Shown: positions 1 through 9,333, counted from the first letter of the stretch. The stretch is 64,000 nucleotides of DNA from Arthrobacter sp. AQ5-05 (GCF_003287975.1 NZ_QMKQ01000003.1:186001-250000); one strand, 5' to 3'. A program made the numbers and translations. The notes: generated by a model from the sequence alone, not told the origin.

Positions 1-39
1 GTCTTGGCGCATACCGAGCTCGCCGATCGCGTAGCCTGA
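1..39 (+). CDS. possible C-terminal tail of an upstream gene (partial)
   Basis: Frame 1 reads twelve codons (VLAHTELADRVA) and then TGA at 37-39, four bases before the next gene's GTG. It may be the end of a gene that starts outside the window and is read in the same direction. The stretch is too short to assign to a family, and chance openness is possible. Confidence 0.25.
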   Translation, partial: VLAHTELADRVA

Positions 40-43
40 GTGT

Positions 44-1246
44 GTGTTTGCCGTAAATGCGCCCGTGCCCCCGACCCAGGTGATCTGGAGCGAGCAGATG
101 ATGGCCTACCGCTTCAGCGAGACCCATCCGATGCACCCGATCCGGCTCGAACTCACCGCCCGCCTCTGTGCGGACCTGGGCCTCTTCGACCGTGCCAACC
201 TCACGCTGGTCCAGCCCGAAGTCGCCACCGACGAGCAGCTGGCCGTGGTGCACGATGTCGACTACATCGCAGCCGTCCACCGGGTCAGTGCCCATCCGGA
301 GGTGCCCGACGAGGCCCGCGGGCTGGGCACCGAGGACAACCCCGCCTACGCCGGGATCCACGAGGCCAGTGCCCGGTTGGCCGGCGGATCGCTGGCCGCG
401 GCCGAAGCGATCCTGGGACAGAAGGCCTTGCACGTGGTGAACTTCGGCGGCGGCATGCACCACGCCGCCGCGGGCAAGGCCAGCGGCTTCTGCATCTACA
501 ACGACGCCGCCCTGGCGATCCAGCGGTTGCTCGACGGCGGGGTGAAAAAGGTCCTGTACATCGACGTGGACGCGCACCACGGCGACGGAACCCAGTCCAT
601 CTTCTGGAACGACCCGCGGGTCATGACCATATCGATCCACGAATCCGGGATGTCGCTGTTCCCGGGCACCGGGTACGCCAACGAGATCGGGGGGCCCGAC
701 GCGCAGGGCACCGCGGTGAACGTGGCGGTACCCGCGCGCACCACCGATGCCGCCTGGCTGCGCGCCTTCCACGCGGTCGTCCCGCAGCTGGCAGCCGCCT
801 TCGCCCCGGAGGTCATCGTCTCGCAGCACGGCTGCGACGGGCATCGCGACGACGACCTGTCCAACCTGCGCCTGACCATCGACGCCCAGCGGCAAAACGC
901 GCTGGATATTGCCGAGCTGGCGGCCCGGCACTGCGAGGGCCGCTGGATCGCCACCGGCGGAGGTGGCTACAACACCGCCTCGGTGGTTCCGCGGGCCTGG
1001 AGCCACCTGGTGGCCATCGCCTCGGGCAGGCCGGTGCCGCTGGCCACTCCGGTGCCGCGCCACTGGCGCGACTACGTGCTCGAGCGCTACGGGGTCAGCA
1101 CCCCCGAGTCCATGGGCGACAACGCCGAGCTGTGGTGGCGTTCCTGGGAGGTCGGCTACGACCCGGCGGACCCGGTGGACCGCACCATCATGGCCACCCG
1201 CAAGGAGATCTTCCCGCTTTTCGGGCTGGACCCCTGGTTCGATTAG
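44..1246 (+). CDS. acuC: acetoin utilization protein AcuC / class I-II histone deacetylase family
   Basis: Encodes 400 residues of the arginase/deacetylase fold, probably a Zn-dependent lysine deacetylase; in AcuC proteins the known role is deacetylating acyl-CoA synthetases. Visible family motifs are GGGMHHA near residue 132, the metal-binding DVDAHHGDG near residue 175, ESG near residue 200, QHGCDGHRDD near residue 263 and GGGGYN near residue 305. Length is normal for the family. The GTG at 44 is chosen because family similarity (Gln-Val-Ile-Trp near the N-terminus) begins immediately after it; no strong ribosome site is visible. An ArsR-type gene follows 46 bases downstream. The native substrate cannot be read from sequence. 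Confidence 0.85.
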   Translation: MFAVNAPVPPTQVIWSEQMMAYRFSETHPMHPIRLELTARLCADLGLFDRANLTLVQPEVATDEQLAVVHDVDYIAAVHRVSAHPEVPDEARGLGTEDNPAYAGIHEASARLAGGSLAAAEAILGQKALHVVNFGGGMHHAAAGKASGFCIYNDAALAIQRLLDGGVKKVLYIDVDAHHGDGTQSIFWNDPRVMTISIHESGMSLFPGTGYANEIGGPDAQGTAVNVAVPARTTDAAWLRAFHAVVPQLAAAFAPEVIVSQHGCDGHRDDDLSNLRLTIDAQRQNALDIAELAARHCEGRWIATGGGGYNTASVVPRAWSHLVAIASGRPVPLATPVPRHWRDYVLERYGVSTPESMGDNAELWWRSWEVGYDPADPVDRTIMATRKEIFPLFGLDPWFD

Positions 1247-1292
1247 GGCAGCCCAAGATGCCAACGCACGTATATGCAGATAGGGTTATGCG

Positions 1293-1733
1293 GTGGCTCA
1301 TGATGATATTTTCTCCGCGCTGGCAGACCCCACCCGGCGCCGGTTGCTCGAGGCCCTGCGCGAGGATTCGTGCTCGGTCGGTTCCCTGGTCGAGGCGTTG
1401 GGTGTTTCCCAGCCGACCGTCTCCAAGCATCTGAAGGTGTTGCGCGAGGCCGGGCTGGTCTCGATGCGCGCCGACGGGCAGCGCCGCTACTACGCCCTGG
1501 AGCCCGTGACGTTCCTGGAACTGGAGACCTGGCTGCACCGCTACCTGCCTCCGCCCCCGGCGCTGTCGCTGGTCCCGGAGCAGGCTGCCGGATCGCACGA
1601 GGTCGCCAGCCAGGCGACGGTGGCAGCCGCGCAGCTGGGCCGCACCGTCGGCCGCGGCCTGGAACAGGTCACCGGCCGCGCCCAGGATTTCCTCGAGCGG
1701 TTCCCCAAACCGAAATTCGGCAGAAAGCGCTAG
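1293..1733 (+). CDS. ArsR-family winged-helix transcriptional regulator
   Basis: A 146-residue DNA-binding protein. Residues 1-85 form the ArsR winged helix: a helix with FSALADPTRRRLLEAL, a recognition region GVSQPTVSKHLKVLREAGLV and a wing with DGQRRYYAL. No metal-binding Cys pair is seen, so this is more like the metal-independent subgroup that often carries a C-terminal extension. Residues 95-146 are an Ala/Gln-rich tail ending in a basic cluster. The GTG start lies 10 bases after a TAGGGT element (1280-1285), so the mRNA may be nearly leaderless. The target genes are unknown. Confidence 0.85.
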   Translation: MAHDDIFSALADPTRRRLLEALREDSCSVGSLVEALGVSQPTVSKHLKVLREAGLVSMRADGQRRYYALEPVTFLELETWLHRYLPPPPALSLVPEQAAGSHEVASQATVAAAQLGRTVGRGLEQVTGRAQDFLERFPKPKFGRKR

Positions 1734-1917
1734 CCGGGCCACCAATGGCTGCGCGGCATCCTACCGCGACAGGCAAAAACGTTACGCGGGCGTGGTTCCA
1801 TGATTACGCCCGGGTTGTGCCCTCGGGTGCTGCCCGTGTCATTCTCTAATCCGGGGCAGCGTTGCCAGTCATGGCGGTCGCGTGCCCTCGTGCCTGCCCC
1901 AAGTGATGAGGAGATAA

Positions 1918-3264
<1,347 letters not shown>

Positions 3265-3328
3265 CAAGATCCGCAGCGGCCGCCGCACCAGGGACCAAGG
3301 CCGGGGACCGGCAAGCATGAACCCAGGG

Positions 3329-3356
3329 GGGGTCGGCTTGTCGACCCCGGCTTTTG
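3329..3356 (+). terminator. hairpin terminator after gdhA
   Basis: GGGGTCG (3329-3335) pairs with CGACCCC (3342-3348) across a six-base loop and is followed by GGCTTTTG. It separates gdhA from the DAHP synthase transcription unit. Confidence 0.6.
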
Positions 3357-3398
3357 CGTGTTTGAGACGCTATGTTTCGCCGGGTCTCGGTGCCGGGT

Positions 3399-3428
3399 TT
3401 GTGGTTTTCGACGACCCGGGGGTACATT
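3399..3428 (+). promoter_or_regulatory. candidate promoter of the leader peptide-aroF unit
   Basis: TTGTGG (3399-3404) and TACATT (3423-3428) are separated by 18 bases. A start point about seven bases after the -10 element would fall at or next to the leader ATG at 3436, so the leader would be translated from a leaderless mRNA. No ribosome site precedes that ATG, which fits this reading. Not tested by promoter scoring. Confidence 0.45.
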
Positions 3429-3435
3429 TTCAACC

Positions 3436-3495
3436 ATGACTAATCGTTGGTATGCGTATTTTGTGTCGGCTCTGGAGGGGCCTAAGACGCGATAA
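3436..3495 (+). CDS. aromatic amino acid leader peptide upstream of DAHP synthase
   Basis: A 19-codon ORF reads MTNRWYAYFVSALEGPKTR and stops at TAA 3493-3495. Trp5, Tyr6, Tyr8 and Phe9 sit together, so all three aromatic end products of the pathway opened by the downstream DAHP synthase are sampled by one ribosome. This is the classic arrangement of a transcription attenuator; an aromatic leader peptide ahead of aroF is known in Corynebacterium. The ORF is followed by mutually exclusive stems (see the attenuator entry). The ATG has no Shine-Dalgarno sequence and is probably leaderless. Confidence 0.75.
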   Translation: MTNRWYAYFVSALEGPKTR

Positions 3496-3577
3496 TTTCG
3501 CATACCCACCTTCAGAGCCGACAAGGGCCGCAAGCTATTGCTTGCCGGCCCTTCGCTATTTCCAAGATAGCGGCCCT
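3449..3577 (+). promoter_or_regulatory. attenuator-like RNA region controlling aroF
   Basis: Several complementary segments overlap. GGTATGCG (3449-3456), inside the Trp-Tyr-Ala codons, pairs perfectly with CGCATACC (3499-3506). An 11-base segment (3464-3474) pairs perfectly with 3513-3523. These two pairings cross, so they compete. Next comes a stem of 3523-3535 with 3540-3553 (one bulge, TATT loop), and 3524-3531 can instead pair with GCGGCCCT at 3570-3577, next to GGAGG at 3578-3582. Ribosome stalling at Trp/Tyr/Phe codons would change which pairs form. Which stem acts as terminator is inference, since no strong U-tract follows any of them. Confidence 0.65.
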
Positions 3578-3668
3578 GGAGGAATACGGAGACGTGTCAG
3601 CGGGGGCCGCATTGAAACCGATGGGCCCCGCCAAGACGCGCAGGGCCGAAACCGAAAGGCCCCCAACC

Positions 3669-4775
3669 ATGAGCATCGCAGCCGCCACCGAGACACAGCA
3701 ACGCGCCAACACCAATGAACGCGTGCTGGGAATCACCGAACTTCCCACCCCCGCCGAGCTGGTCGCCGAACTTCCCGTGGGAGATGCCCAGGGTTACCGG
3801 ATCATGCGTGCCCGTCAGGAAGTCCGCGCCGTGCTCTCAGGGCTCGATGAGCGCCTGCTGGTCATTATTGGCCCCTGCTCGATCCACGACCCGGTTGCGG
3901 GGCTTGAATACGCCGCCAAGCTCGCCGCAGCGGCCAAGGAACACGAAGGCGAGCTGCTGGTGGTGATGCGCAGCTACTTCGAAAAGCCGCGGACCACGGT
4001 GGGCTGGAAGGGCCTGGTCAACGACCCGCACCTCGATGGCAGCCACGACATGGCCGCGGGACTTCGATCCGCGCGCGAGTTCATGCTCGCAGCCAGCAGC
4101 CTGGGACTGCCGCTGGCCACCGAATTCCTGGAACCGCTCAGCGCCCAGTACCTAGCCGACGTGATCAGCTGGGGAGCCATCGGCGCCCGCACGACCGAAA
4201 GCCAGACCCACCGCCAGCTGGTCTCGGGACTCTCGATGCCCGTGGGGTTCAAGAACGGCACAGACGGATCGGTACAGGTCGCGATCGACGCCTGCCAGGC
4301 CGCCGGTGCCCCGCAGTCGTTCATGGGAATCAGCGACGAGGGTCGCACCGCCATCGTGCAGACTGCGGGAAACCAGGATGCCCACCTGATCCTGCGTGGT
4401 GGCGCGGATGGACCCAACTTCGCCGTGGAACCGGTGGCCAAGGCCTCGGCAGCCATGGAAAGCGCCGGCATGAATCCGAGGGTGATCGTCGATGCATCCC
4501 ACGCAAACTCGGGCAAGTCCCACGTACGCCAGGGCGAGGTCATTGCGGAGCTGGCTGCCCGGATTGCCGCAGGTGACCAAAAGATTGCCGGAATCATGGC
4601 CGAAAGCTTCCTGGTCCCCGGCGCCCAGAAGCACGATCCGGACACCGTGGCAGCGGGCTCCGACGTGCTCTCGGGACTGGCCTACGGCCAGTCCGTCACC
4701 GATGCCTGCATGGGTTGGGACACCAGCGCGGAACTGCTCCAGGCCTTGGCATCCGCGGTGCGTGCTGCACGCTAG
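3669..4775 (+). CDS. aroF: 3-deoxy-7-phosphoheptulonate (DAHP) synthase, class I
   Basis: Condenses phosphoenolpyruvate and erythrose 4-phosphate in the first step of the shikimate pathway. The 368-residue product matches the AroF/G/H length and shows GPCSIHDP, MRSYFEKPRTTVGWKGLVNDP-type substrate residues, IGARTTESQTHR, GFKNGTDG and the metal-ligand region VDASHANSGK. The ATG at 3669 is chosen because it fits the family N-terminus and has GAAAGG nine bases upstream. An in-frame GTG at 3594 with GGAGG at 3578 would add 25 residues and cannot be excluded. The aromatic leader peptide upstream indicates feedback control by Trp, Tyr and Phe charging. The isoform's allosteric specificity is not readable here. 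Confidence 0.93.
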   Translation: MSIAAATETQQRANTNERVLGITELPTPAELVAELPVGDAQGYRIMRARQEVRAVLSGLDERLLVIIGPCSIHDPVAGLEYAAKLAAAAKEHEGELLVVMRSYFEKPRTTVGWKGLVNDPHLDGSHDMAAGLRSAREFMLAASSLGLPLATEFLEPLSAQYLADVISWGAIGARTTESQTHRQLVSGLSMPVGFKNGTDGSVQVAIDACQAAGAPQSFMGISDEGRTAIVQTAGNQDAHLILRGGADGPNFAVEPVAKASAAMESAGMNPRVIVDASHANSGKSHVRQGEVIAELAARIAAGDQKIAGIMAESFLVPGAQKHDPDTVAAGSDVLSGLAYGQSVTDACMGWDTSAELLQALASAVRAAR

Positions 4776-4977
4776 CTGTCGTGCACGCCTGTCTGCCCCG
4801 AGTCGCGACTATGGCCTACGCATTGTTGCACGTCGCGCAGTTCACATTGGCCCCGCGAGCCACTAAAGTGTGACATAAGAACATAGGGTATCTTGGGGTG
4901 TTGGCGTGGGCAAGGAACACTCCCTAGTTTGCGCCAAGGCATGACTGCTATGTGAATATTGTCAGGAGAATCAGGGA

Positions 4978-5190
4978 ATGGTCGAATCGCAAAACTTTGC
5001 CAACGCGCGTTTCATGACGGTGGCCGAGGTTGCCGAGGTGATGCGCGTGTCAAAGATGACCGTCTACCGCCTCGTTCACGCCGGTGATTTGCCGGCCGTT
5101 CGATTCGGTCGTTCCTATCGCGTACCCGAAAATGCGGTGCAGGAATACCTGCGCGCGGCCGGGTTCGGGCGGGACTCTAGCACCGGCTAG
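4978..5190 (+). CDS. BldC-like small MerR/excisionase-type DNA-binding protein
   Basis: A 70-residue protein that is almost entirely a winged helix: FMTVAEVAEVMRVSKMTVYR is the helix-turn-helix and FGRSYRVPENAV the wing. This is the BldC architecture; BldC is a developmental regulator in Streptomyces, and in non-sporulating relatives its role is unclear. AGGAG lies upstream of the ATG. It is followed by the bS22 gene, an arrangement I recognise from other Micrococcaceae. A 200-base region upstream (4776-4977) holds no gene and presumably its promoter. Confidence 0.85.
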   Translation: MVESQNFANARFMTVAEVAEVMRVSKMTVYRLVHAGDLPAVRFGRSYRVPENAVQEYLRAAGFGRDSSTG

Positions 5191-5334
5191 CGCCGACGGT
5201 TTTCACGAGTGGTCAGAATCCGCTCTGGAAGCAGGTAATCTGTTAAGGAACGTTTAACGTCCCGTTGGCTATTCTGGTGCTTTGGTGCCGAAGAAGTAGT
5301 AGTCGGCAATCGAATCAGTTTGTGAGGAACCATT

Positions 5335-5433
5335 ATGGGCTCTGTTATTAAGAAGCGCCGCAAGCGTATGGCCAAGAAGAAGCACCGTAAATTGCTTCGT
5401 AAGACCCGCCACCAGCGTCGTAATAAGAAGTAA
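5335..5433 (+). CDS. small basic ribosomal protein bS22 (AURKAIP1/COX24 domain)
   Basis: A 32-residue ORF reads MGSVIKKRRKRMAKKKHRKL and continues in the same basic style; over half of the residues are Lys or Arg. It matches the actinobacterial 30S protein bS22, which binds near the decoding centre. TGAGGAAC (5322-5329) gives a ribosome site six bases before the ATG. It is followed 36 bases later by a very strong terminator. It is short enough to be missed by gene finders with a length cutoff. Confidence 0.9.
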   Translation: MGSVIKKRRKRMAKKKHRKLLRKTRHQRRNKK

Positions 5434-5469
5434 ATGCCGGCTCCGGGCTTGCCCGGAATCGAGCATGTG

Positions 5470-5506
5470 AAAAGGTGCGTTTCCCCTTCGGGGAAACGCA
5501 CCTTTT
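5470..5506. terminator. strong bidirectional terminator between bS22 and the HAD gene
   Basis: A 17-base perfect inverted repeat (5470-5486 with 5490-5506, TTC loop) has A-runs on one side and a T-run on the other, so it can end both convergent transcripts. Confidence 0.9.
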
Positions 5507-5547
5507 TGCATGTCACGGAAGTTGCCGCGGACCCGGCGGATGCGGCC

Positions 5548-6363
5548 TTAAGGGCGTCGGCGAAGTGCTCCAACGCTGCGCCACAAGCCCCAGAGCGCGC
5601 CTGAGACCCCCGCAGCCTTCAGGCCAAAGGTTGCGGCCCTGCGCCCGGTGCGAAAATCGTAAACGGGCCAGTTCCGCTCCTTGGCGTGGCGGCGAAGCCT
5701 GCCGTCCGGATTGATCGCCACGGGGTGGCCAACCACCTCCAGTAGCGGGATGTCGTTGTGGGAGTCGCTGTACCCCCAGCATTCGGCCAGGTCCAGGCCC
5801 TTTTCCTGGGCAAGGTCCTGGACCGCGACGGCCTTCGCTGCTCCGTGCAGGATCTCGCCGACCAGGCGTCCCGTGTAGACACCTTCGACATGTTCCACGC
5901 TGGTTCCAAGCGCTCCGTCGAGTCCCAGTCGCCGGGCCATGACCGTGGCGACCTCCAGCGGTGTGGCGGTGACAAGCCAGACCTGGCGCCCTGCGTGCAT
6001 GTGCTGGTCGGCGATGGCCCGGGTGCCGGGCCAGATTTTCGACTCAATGAACTCGTCATAAATTTCATCCCCGAGCGCAACCATGTCCGCGACGGAGAAC
6101 CCCGACGCCAGCAAAAGCGCGCGGTCGCGGATGGCATGGATGTCACCGAGGTTCTCGCCCCGGGTCACGAACCGCAGCTGGTGAAGGGCAAACCATGCTA
6201 CCTCGCGCAAGGTAAAAGCCCGGCGTTGGTACATTTTCCGGGCAACCGCATACAGCGATGCACCACGCATCATGGTGTTGTCAACGTCAAAAAAGGCGGC
6301 CGTGGTGCTGGATATCACCGGCTCCTGCCCAAGGTGGGACACGGGGAAAGGGTTGGAGGGCAT
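5548..6363 (-). CDS. HAD-IB family phosphatase (SerB-like)
   Basis: A 271-residue hydrolase of the haloacid dehalogenase superfamily. The nucleophile motif DVDNT is at residues 26-30, motif II Thr is in LVTATP, and the acidic motif is GYSDSHNDIPLLE, which positions Mg2+. This is the subfamily of phosphoserine phosphatase-like and acyl-phosphate-hydrolysing proteins; the substrate is unknown. The ATG at 6363 is preferred over longer openings because it leaves 49 bases for a divergent promoter with the glutaredoxin-like gene, and the family N-terminus begins there. The C-terminal 40 residues are a basic, partly hydrophobic tail. Confidence 0.8.
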   Translation of the reverse strand: MPSNPFPVSHLGQEPVISSTTAAFFDVDNTMMRGASLYAVARKMYQRRAFTLREVAWFALHQLRFVTRGENLGDIHAIRDRALLLASGFSVADMVALGDEIYDEFIESKIWPGTRAIADQHMHAGRQVWLVTATPLEVATVMARRLGLDGALGTSVEHVEGVYTGRLVGEILHGAAKAVAVQDLAQEKGLDLAECWGYSDSHNDIPLLEVVGHPVAINPDGRLRRHAKERNWPVYDFRTGRRAATFGLKAAGVSGALWGLWRSVGALRRRP

Positions 6364-6412
6364 CCGCCCAGTGTATTGCAAACTTCTTTCACTGGAGCTG
6401 TAGCGTTGGATC

Positions 6413-6667
6413 ATGAGCAGTGTGCAGACCCCGCGAGAGATCAAGTTGTTGGTTCGTTCCGGATGCCATTTGTGCCTCGCCGCGACGAAGACCCTCGATG
6501 AGGTCACCGGCAGGCTGGGATACACGTGGCAGAGCGTTGACATCGACCAAGACCCGGAACTCCTGGCACAGCACTCGGAAGAAGTCCCGGTGCTGTTGGT
6601 GGACGGACGGGTACGGGATTTCTGGGTGATAGACGCCCAGCGACTTGAGTCCTTGTTGGCCGGATAG
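6413..6667 (+). CDS. glutaredoxin-like (DUF836 type) thiol protein
   Basis: An 84-residue thioredoxin-fold protein with the redox motif C18-H-L-C21 and the cis-proline segment VPVLLVDG. It resembles the compact glutaredoxin-like proteins found beside rex and HAD genes in actinobacteria. It probably takes part in cytoplasmic disulfide exchange, possibly with mycothiol, which is inference. It is divergent from the HAD gene and 77 bases upstream of rex, so it may share a transcript with rex. Confidence 0.85.
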   Translation: MSSVQTPREIKLLVRSGCHLCLAATKTLDEVTGRLGYTWQSVDIDQDPELLAQHSEEVPVLLVDGRVRDFWVIDAQRLESLLAG

Positions 6668-6744
6668 CGTCGGGGTTGGCAGCAGGCCGTCCAAGTGAAA
6701 GCCCGTGGCCGTGAAGCGGCCCCGCAAGGACCGGTTGGTACGTC

Positions 6745-7521
6745 ATGAAGTCATCCAAGGAATCGAGCCAGAACACCATGCCCACTGAGCACCACCCCGC
6801 AGGCAGCGACGTGAACGCTTCCGCTGCAGGCTACCGGATCGCCGAGGACCTCGAGCCCGGCATGGAGCAAGGTCAGCCGCCGACCGGTTCGCTGGGCAGG
6901 ATCCTTCCCGAGGCGACCCTGGCGCGATTGACGCAGTACCTGCGGGCGTTGAACGCGATGCAGGCCCGCGGCGCGGAACGCACCTCCTCGGGCATCCTGG
7001 CCGCAGAGGCGGGGGTCAATCCCGCCATCCTCCGCAAGGACCTGTCCCTGCTGGGTTCGTACGGGACCCGCGGGGTGGGCTACGTGGTGACCGAACTGAC
7101 AGAACACATTTCCAAGGCCATGGGCCTGATGCGGCATTGGCGTGTTGCCATCATCGGTGCCGGCAACCTGGGTCGGGCGCTATCGGGGTACGGGGGATTC
7201 AGGAGCCGAGGCTTCGAGGTTGTGGCCCTGCTGGATTCGGCACCCGAGGTCATCGGCACCGCGGTGGGGGACCTGCAGGTCCAAGACGTCGCCGACCTGG
7301 ACCGGATTCTCGAAGCCACCGATGCCAACATCGCTGTGCTCTCCGTTCCCGGCGCCGCCGCCCAGGACCTGTGCGACAAGCTGGTGGGCCGTGGCGTGCG
7401 CAGCATCCTGAGTTTTGCCCCGGTGGTCCTGCAGGTACCGTCCGGCGTGAACCTGCGCAAGGTCGATCTGGCCACCGAACTCCAGATCCTGGCCTACCAC
7501 GCGCAGAGCCTGGGTTCCTAG
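6745..7521 (+). CDS. rex: redox-sensing transcriptional repressor Rex
   Basis: A 258-residue repressor that senses the NADH/NAD+ ratio. Residues 45-120 form the winged helix (ATLARLTQYLRALN, VNPAILRKDLSLLGSYGTRGVGY), and residues 132-258 are a Rossmann domain opening with AIIGAGNLGRAL. The C-terminal helix ATELQILAYHAQ is typical of Rex dimers. An internal ATG at 6778 would remove 11 residues; neither start has a well-spaced ribosome site, so the start is uncertain. Rex usually represses respiratory and fermentative genes. I did not find a clear Rex box in this window, although the cytochrome c genes nearby are plausible targets. Confidence 0.92.
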   Translation: MKSSKESSQNTMPTEHHPAGSDVNASAAGYRIAEDLEPGMEQGQPPTGSLGRILPEATLARLTQYLRALNAMQARGAERTSSGILAAEAGVNPAILRKDLSLLGSYGTRGVGYVVTELTEHISKAMGLMRHWRVAIIGAGNLGRALSGYGGFRSRGFEVVALLDSAPEVIGTAVGDLQVQDVADLDRILEATDANIAVLSVPGAAAQDLCDKLVGRGVRSILSFAPVVLQVPSGVNLRKVDLATELQILAYHAQSLGS

Positions 7522-7563
7522 TCTCCAGGTGCCGCTCGCCGAACGGCTCCGGTGCCAACAAAA

Positions 7564-7609
7564 ATGGTCCGTGGGAGCCAGCCGCCACCGGCTGATTCCC
7601 ACGGACCAT
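7564..7609. terminator. inverted-repeat terminator between rex and the membrane protein gene
   Basis: A 13-base perfect repeat (7564-7576 with 7597-7609) encloses a second small GC stem. It sits between two convergent genes and probably ends both. Confidence 0.75.
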
Positions 7610-7630
7610 TCGCTGCGAATTAGCGATTCT

Positions 7631-8395
7631 TTAGCGGTATCCCGCGGCCCGTGCCGCACGGCGGGCGGCAATGTACTGGCTTGAGGGACGCAACCAGGCA
7701 AAGACAACGCCAACGACGCCGAGTACGACCGACAGCAGGATCAGTAGTCCGCTTCCGAGGCTCAAGAGCGAGAGTGCGGCAAGGACGGTGGCGAAGATGC
7801 GTGCCACGTTGCTTCCCCTGCGGACCATGAACGCAATCAACACGTAGGCGCCCAGGAAGATCAGGGCAAAGACAACCACGGTCGACTGGATTGCCGGAAG
7901 CATCCCCACGACGTCGTCGAGGGTCAGCCCGGATGCCTTTAGCTGCTCGTCCATGCCCGGCATGGCACCGAGCTCGCTGCTCAGCGTTGCCGAGTTCAGG
8001 TTGAAGATCGAGGTGACCAAGCCGATGGCAAAGACCACGCCGGCTGCCAGGATGGCCCAGAACGACGTGTCCAGTTCCTTGGGGCGGTGCGTTGGCATCT
8101 GGGGTGCCGCAAAGTTGCCCTGCGGCGGCACCGGGAAGCCGCCCGGGTAGGGCTGCTGGCCGTAGGGTGACGGAGGCTGCTGGCCATAGGGCTTGTCGGC
8201 GGGCGGCTGCTGGCCGTATGGGTTGGGGTTCTGCCCGTAGGGGTTGGGCTGCTGGGCGCCATACTGCGGCGGCTGGCCATGTGGAGTATGGCCGGCGGCG
8301 TTCGGATCCTGCGGTGCACGCTGCCCGTACTGCGGCGGGTTCGGTTCGCCTGACGGCGGCTTCGGGTTCTGGGGATCATTTTCAGGGGTAGACAT
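7631..8395 (-). CDS. membrane protein with Pro/Gln/Tyr-rich cytoplasmic N-terminus
   Basis: A 254-residue protein. Residues 1-105 are low complexity with repeated NPYGQ/KPYGQQ/SPYGQQ units rich in Pro, Gln, Tyr and Gly. Residues 112-245 contain four predicted membrane helices: WAILAAGVVFAIGLVTSIF, VVVFALIFLGAYVLIAFMV, ARIFATVLAALSLLSL and LLILLSVVLGVVGVVFAWL. Such tails are common in actinobacterial membrane proteins of unknown function. The ATG at 8395 has AAGGAGCAGG immediately upstream. It stands alone between rex (convergent) and the cytochrome c maturation operon (divergent, 271 bases away). No function can be assigned. Confidence 0.8.
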   Translation of the reverse strand: MSTPENDPQNPKPPSGEPNPPQYGQRAPQDPNAAGHTPHGQPPQYGAQQPNPYGQNPNPYGQQPPADKPYGQQPPSPYGQQPYPGGFPVPPQGNFAAPQMPTHRPKELDTSFWAILAAGVVFAIGLVTSIFNLNSATLSSELGAMPGMDEQLKASGLTLDDVVGMLPAIQSTVVVFALIFLGAYVLIAFMVRRGSNVARIFATVLAALSLLSLGSGLLILLSVVLGVVGVVFAWLRPSSQYIAARRAARAAGYR

Positions 8396-8666
8396 AACCT
8401 GCTCCTTTTGGTGGAAAACTACGGCTTACCCCTCACGATATAGGGTGCGGTTTCCATTTTGACCCTCCCTAAGGATGGTTTTTCGTGGCGTTTGAACGAT
8501 TTGTCCAACGAGGTGGCAAAGCCTGGGGCACTTGCGGTGCCGATTGCGGCCAGACTTGTACGAGTTGTAGAAATTGAAGCTGTTTCCCCGCGCTTTCCGG
8601 TAGGTACAAGGGCAAAGTCACGTTTCCGGTTTAGGTATCGGAACAAAATTTTGAGACACTTAACCC

Positions 8667-9329
8667 ATGTCGACTGCTACCGTTCACCTTCTGCGTCATG
8701 GCGAAGTGCATAACCCGGACAGGGTTCTCTACGGTCGGCTACCGGAGTTCCACCTTTCCGATCTTGGTCACCAAATGGCCGACCGCGCTGCGGAGTACTT
8801 CATCGCGCAGCGAAATGCGGGAGCCAACATCACGCATTTGGTCTCCTCCCCGCTTGTGCGGGCGCAGGAAACGGCCGAACCGACTTCCAAGGCGCTGGGC
8901 CTGGAAATTGTGACCGATGATCGGATCATCGAAGCCGCGAACCGCTTCGAGGGACTGTCGCAAATCAAGAACCGGCTGAAGGAACCAAAGTACTGGTCCT
9001 ACGTCGTTAATCCTTTTCGTCCATCCTGGGGGGAGCCCTACCGGGACCAGGTGGCACGAATGATGACCGCCATTGTCGAACACCGCGATCGAGCGGTTGA
9101 ACTTGGCGGCCGTGGAGCCGAAGTCATTTTGGTCAGCCACCAGCTGCCGATCTGGGTTACGCGCCGCTCTGCCGAGGGCAAGGCCCTGTGGCATGATCCG
9201 CGGAAACGCGAGTGCACTCTCACCTCCGTGACTAGCCTGGACTTTGAAGGTGAAAGTCTGGTCGCAGTCCGTTATGCAGAACCTAGCGTGGACCTCTTGG
9301 CCAACGCTGCGAACATCCCTGGAGCTTGA
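8667..9329 (+). CDS. histidine phosphatase family protein
   Basis: A 220-residue phosphoglycerate-mutase-fold protein. RHGE at residues 10-13 carries the phospho-accepting His, the second His is in VSHQLPIW, and SSPLVRAQETAE supplies phosphate-binding residues. It is the first gene of the cytochrome c maturation operon; mycobacteria have the same order (Rv0525 followed by thioredoxin-like, CcdA, ResB and CcsA genes). The substrate is unknown and a direct role in haem handling is unproven. The next ATG lies four bases beyond its stop, so translational coupling is likely. Confidence 0.88.
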   Translation: MSTATVHLLRHGEVHNPDRVLYGRLPEFHLSDLGHQMADRAAEYFIAQRNAGANITHLVSSPLVRAQETAEPTSKALGLEIVTDDRIIEAANRFEGLSQIKNRLKEPKYWSYVVNPFRPSWGEPYRDQVARMMTAIVEHRDRAVELGGRGAEVILVSHQLPIWVTRRSAEGKALWHDPRKRECTLTSVTSLDFEGESLVAVRYAEPSVDLLANAANIPGA

Positions 9330-9333
9330 GATC

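Noticed and set aside
8110-8350. Short repeated DNA considered as a CRISPR-like array
   Set aside because: The repeats are in-frame codons for Pro-Tyr-Gly-Gln units without regular unique spacers.
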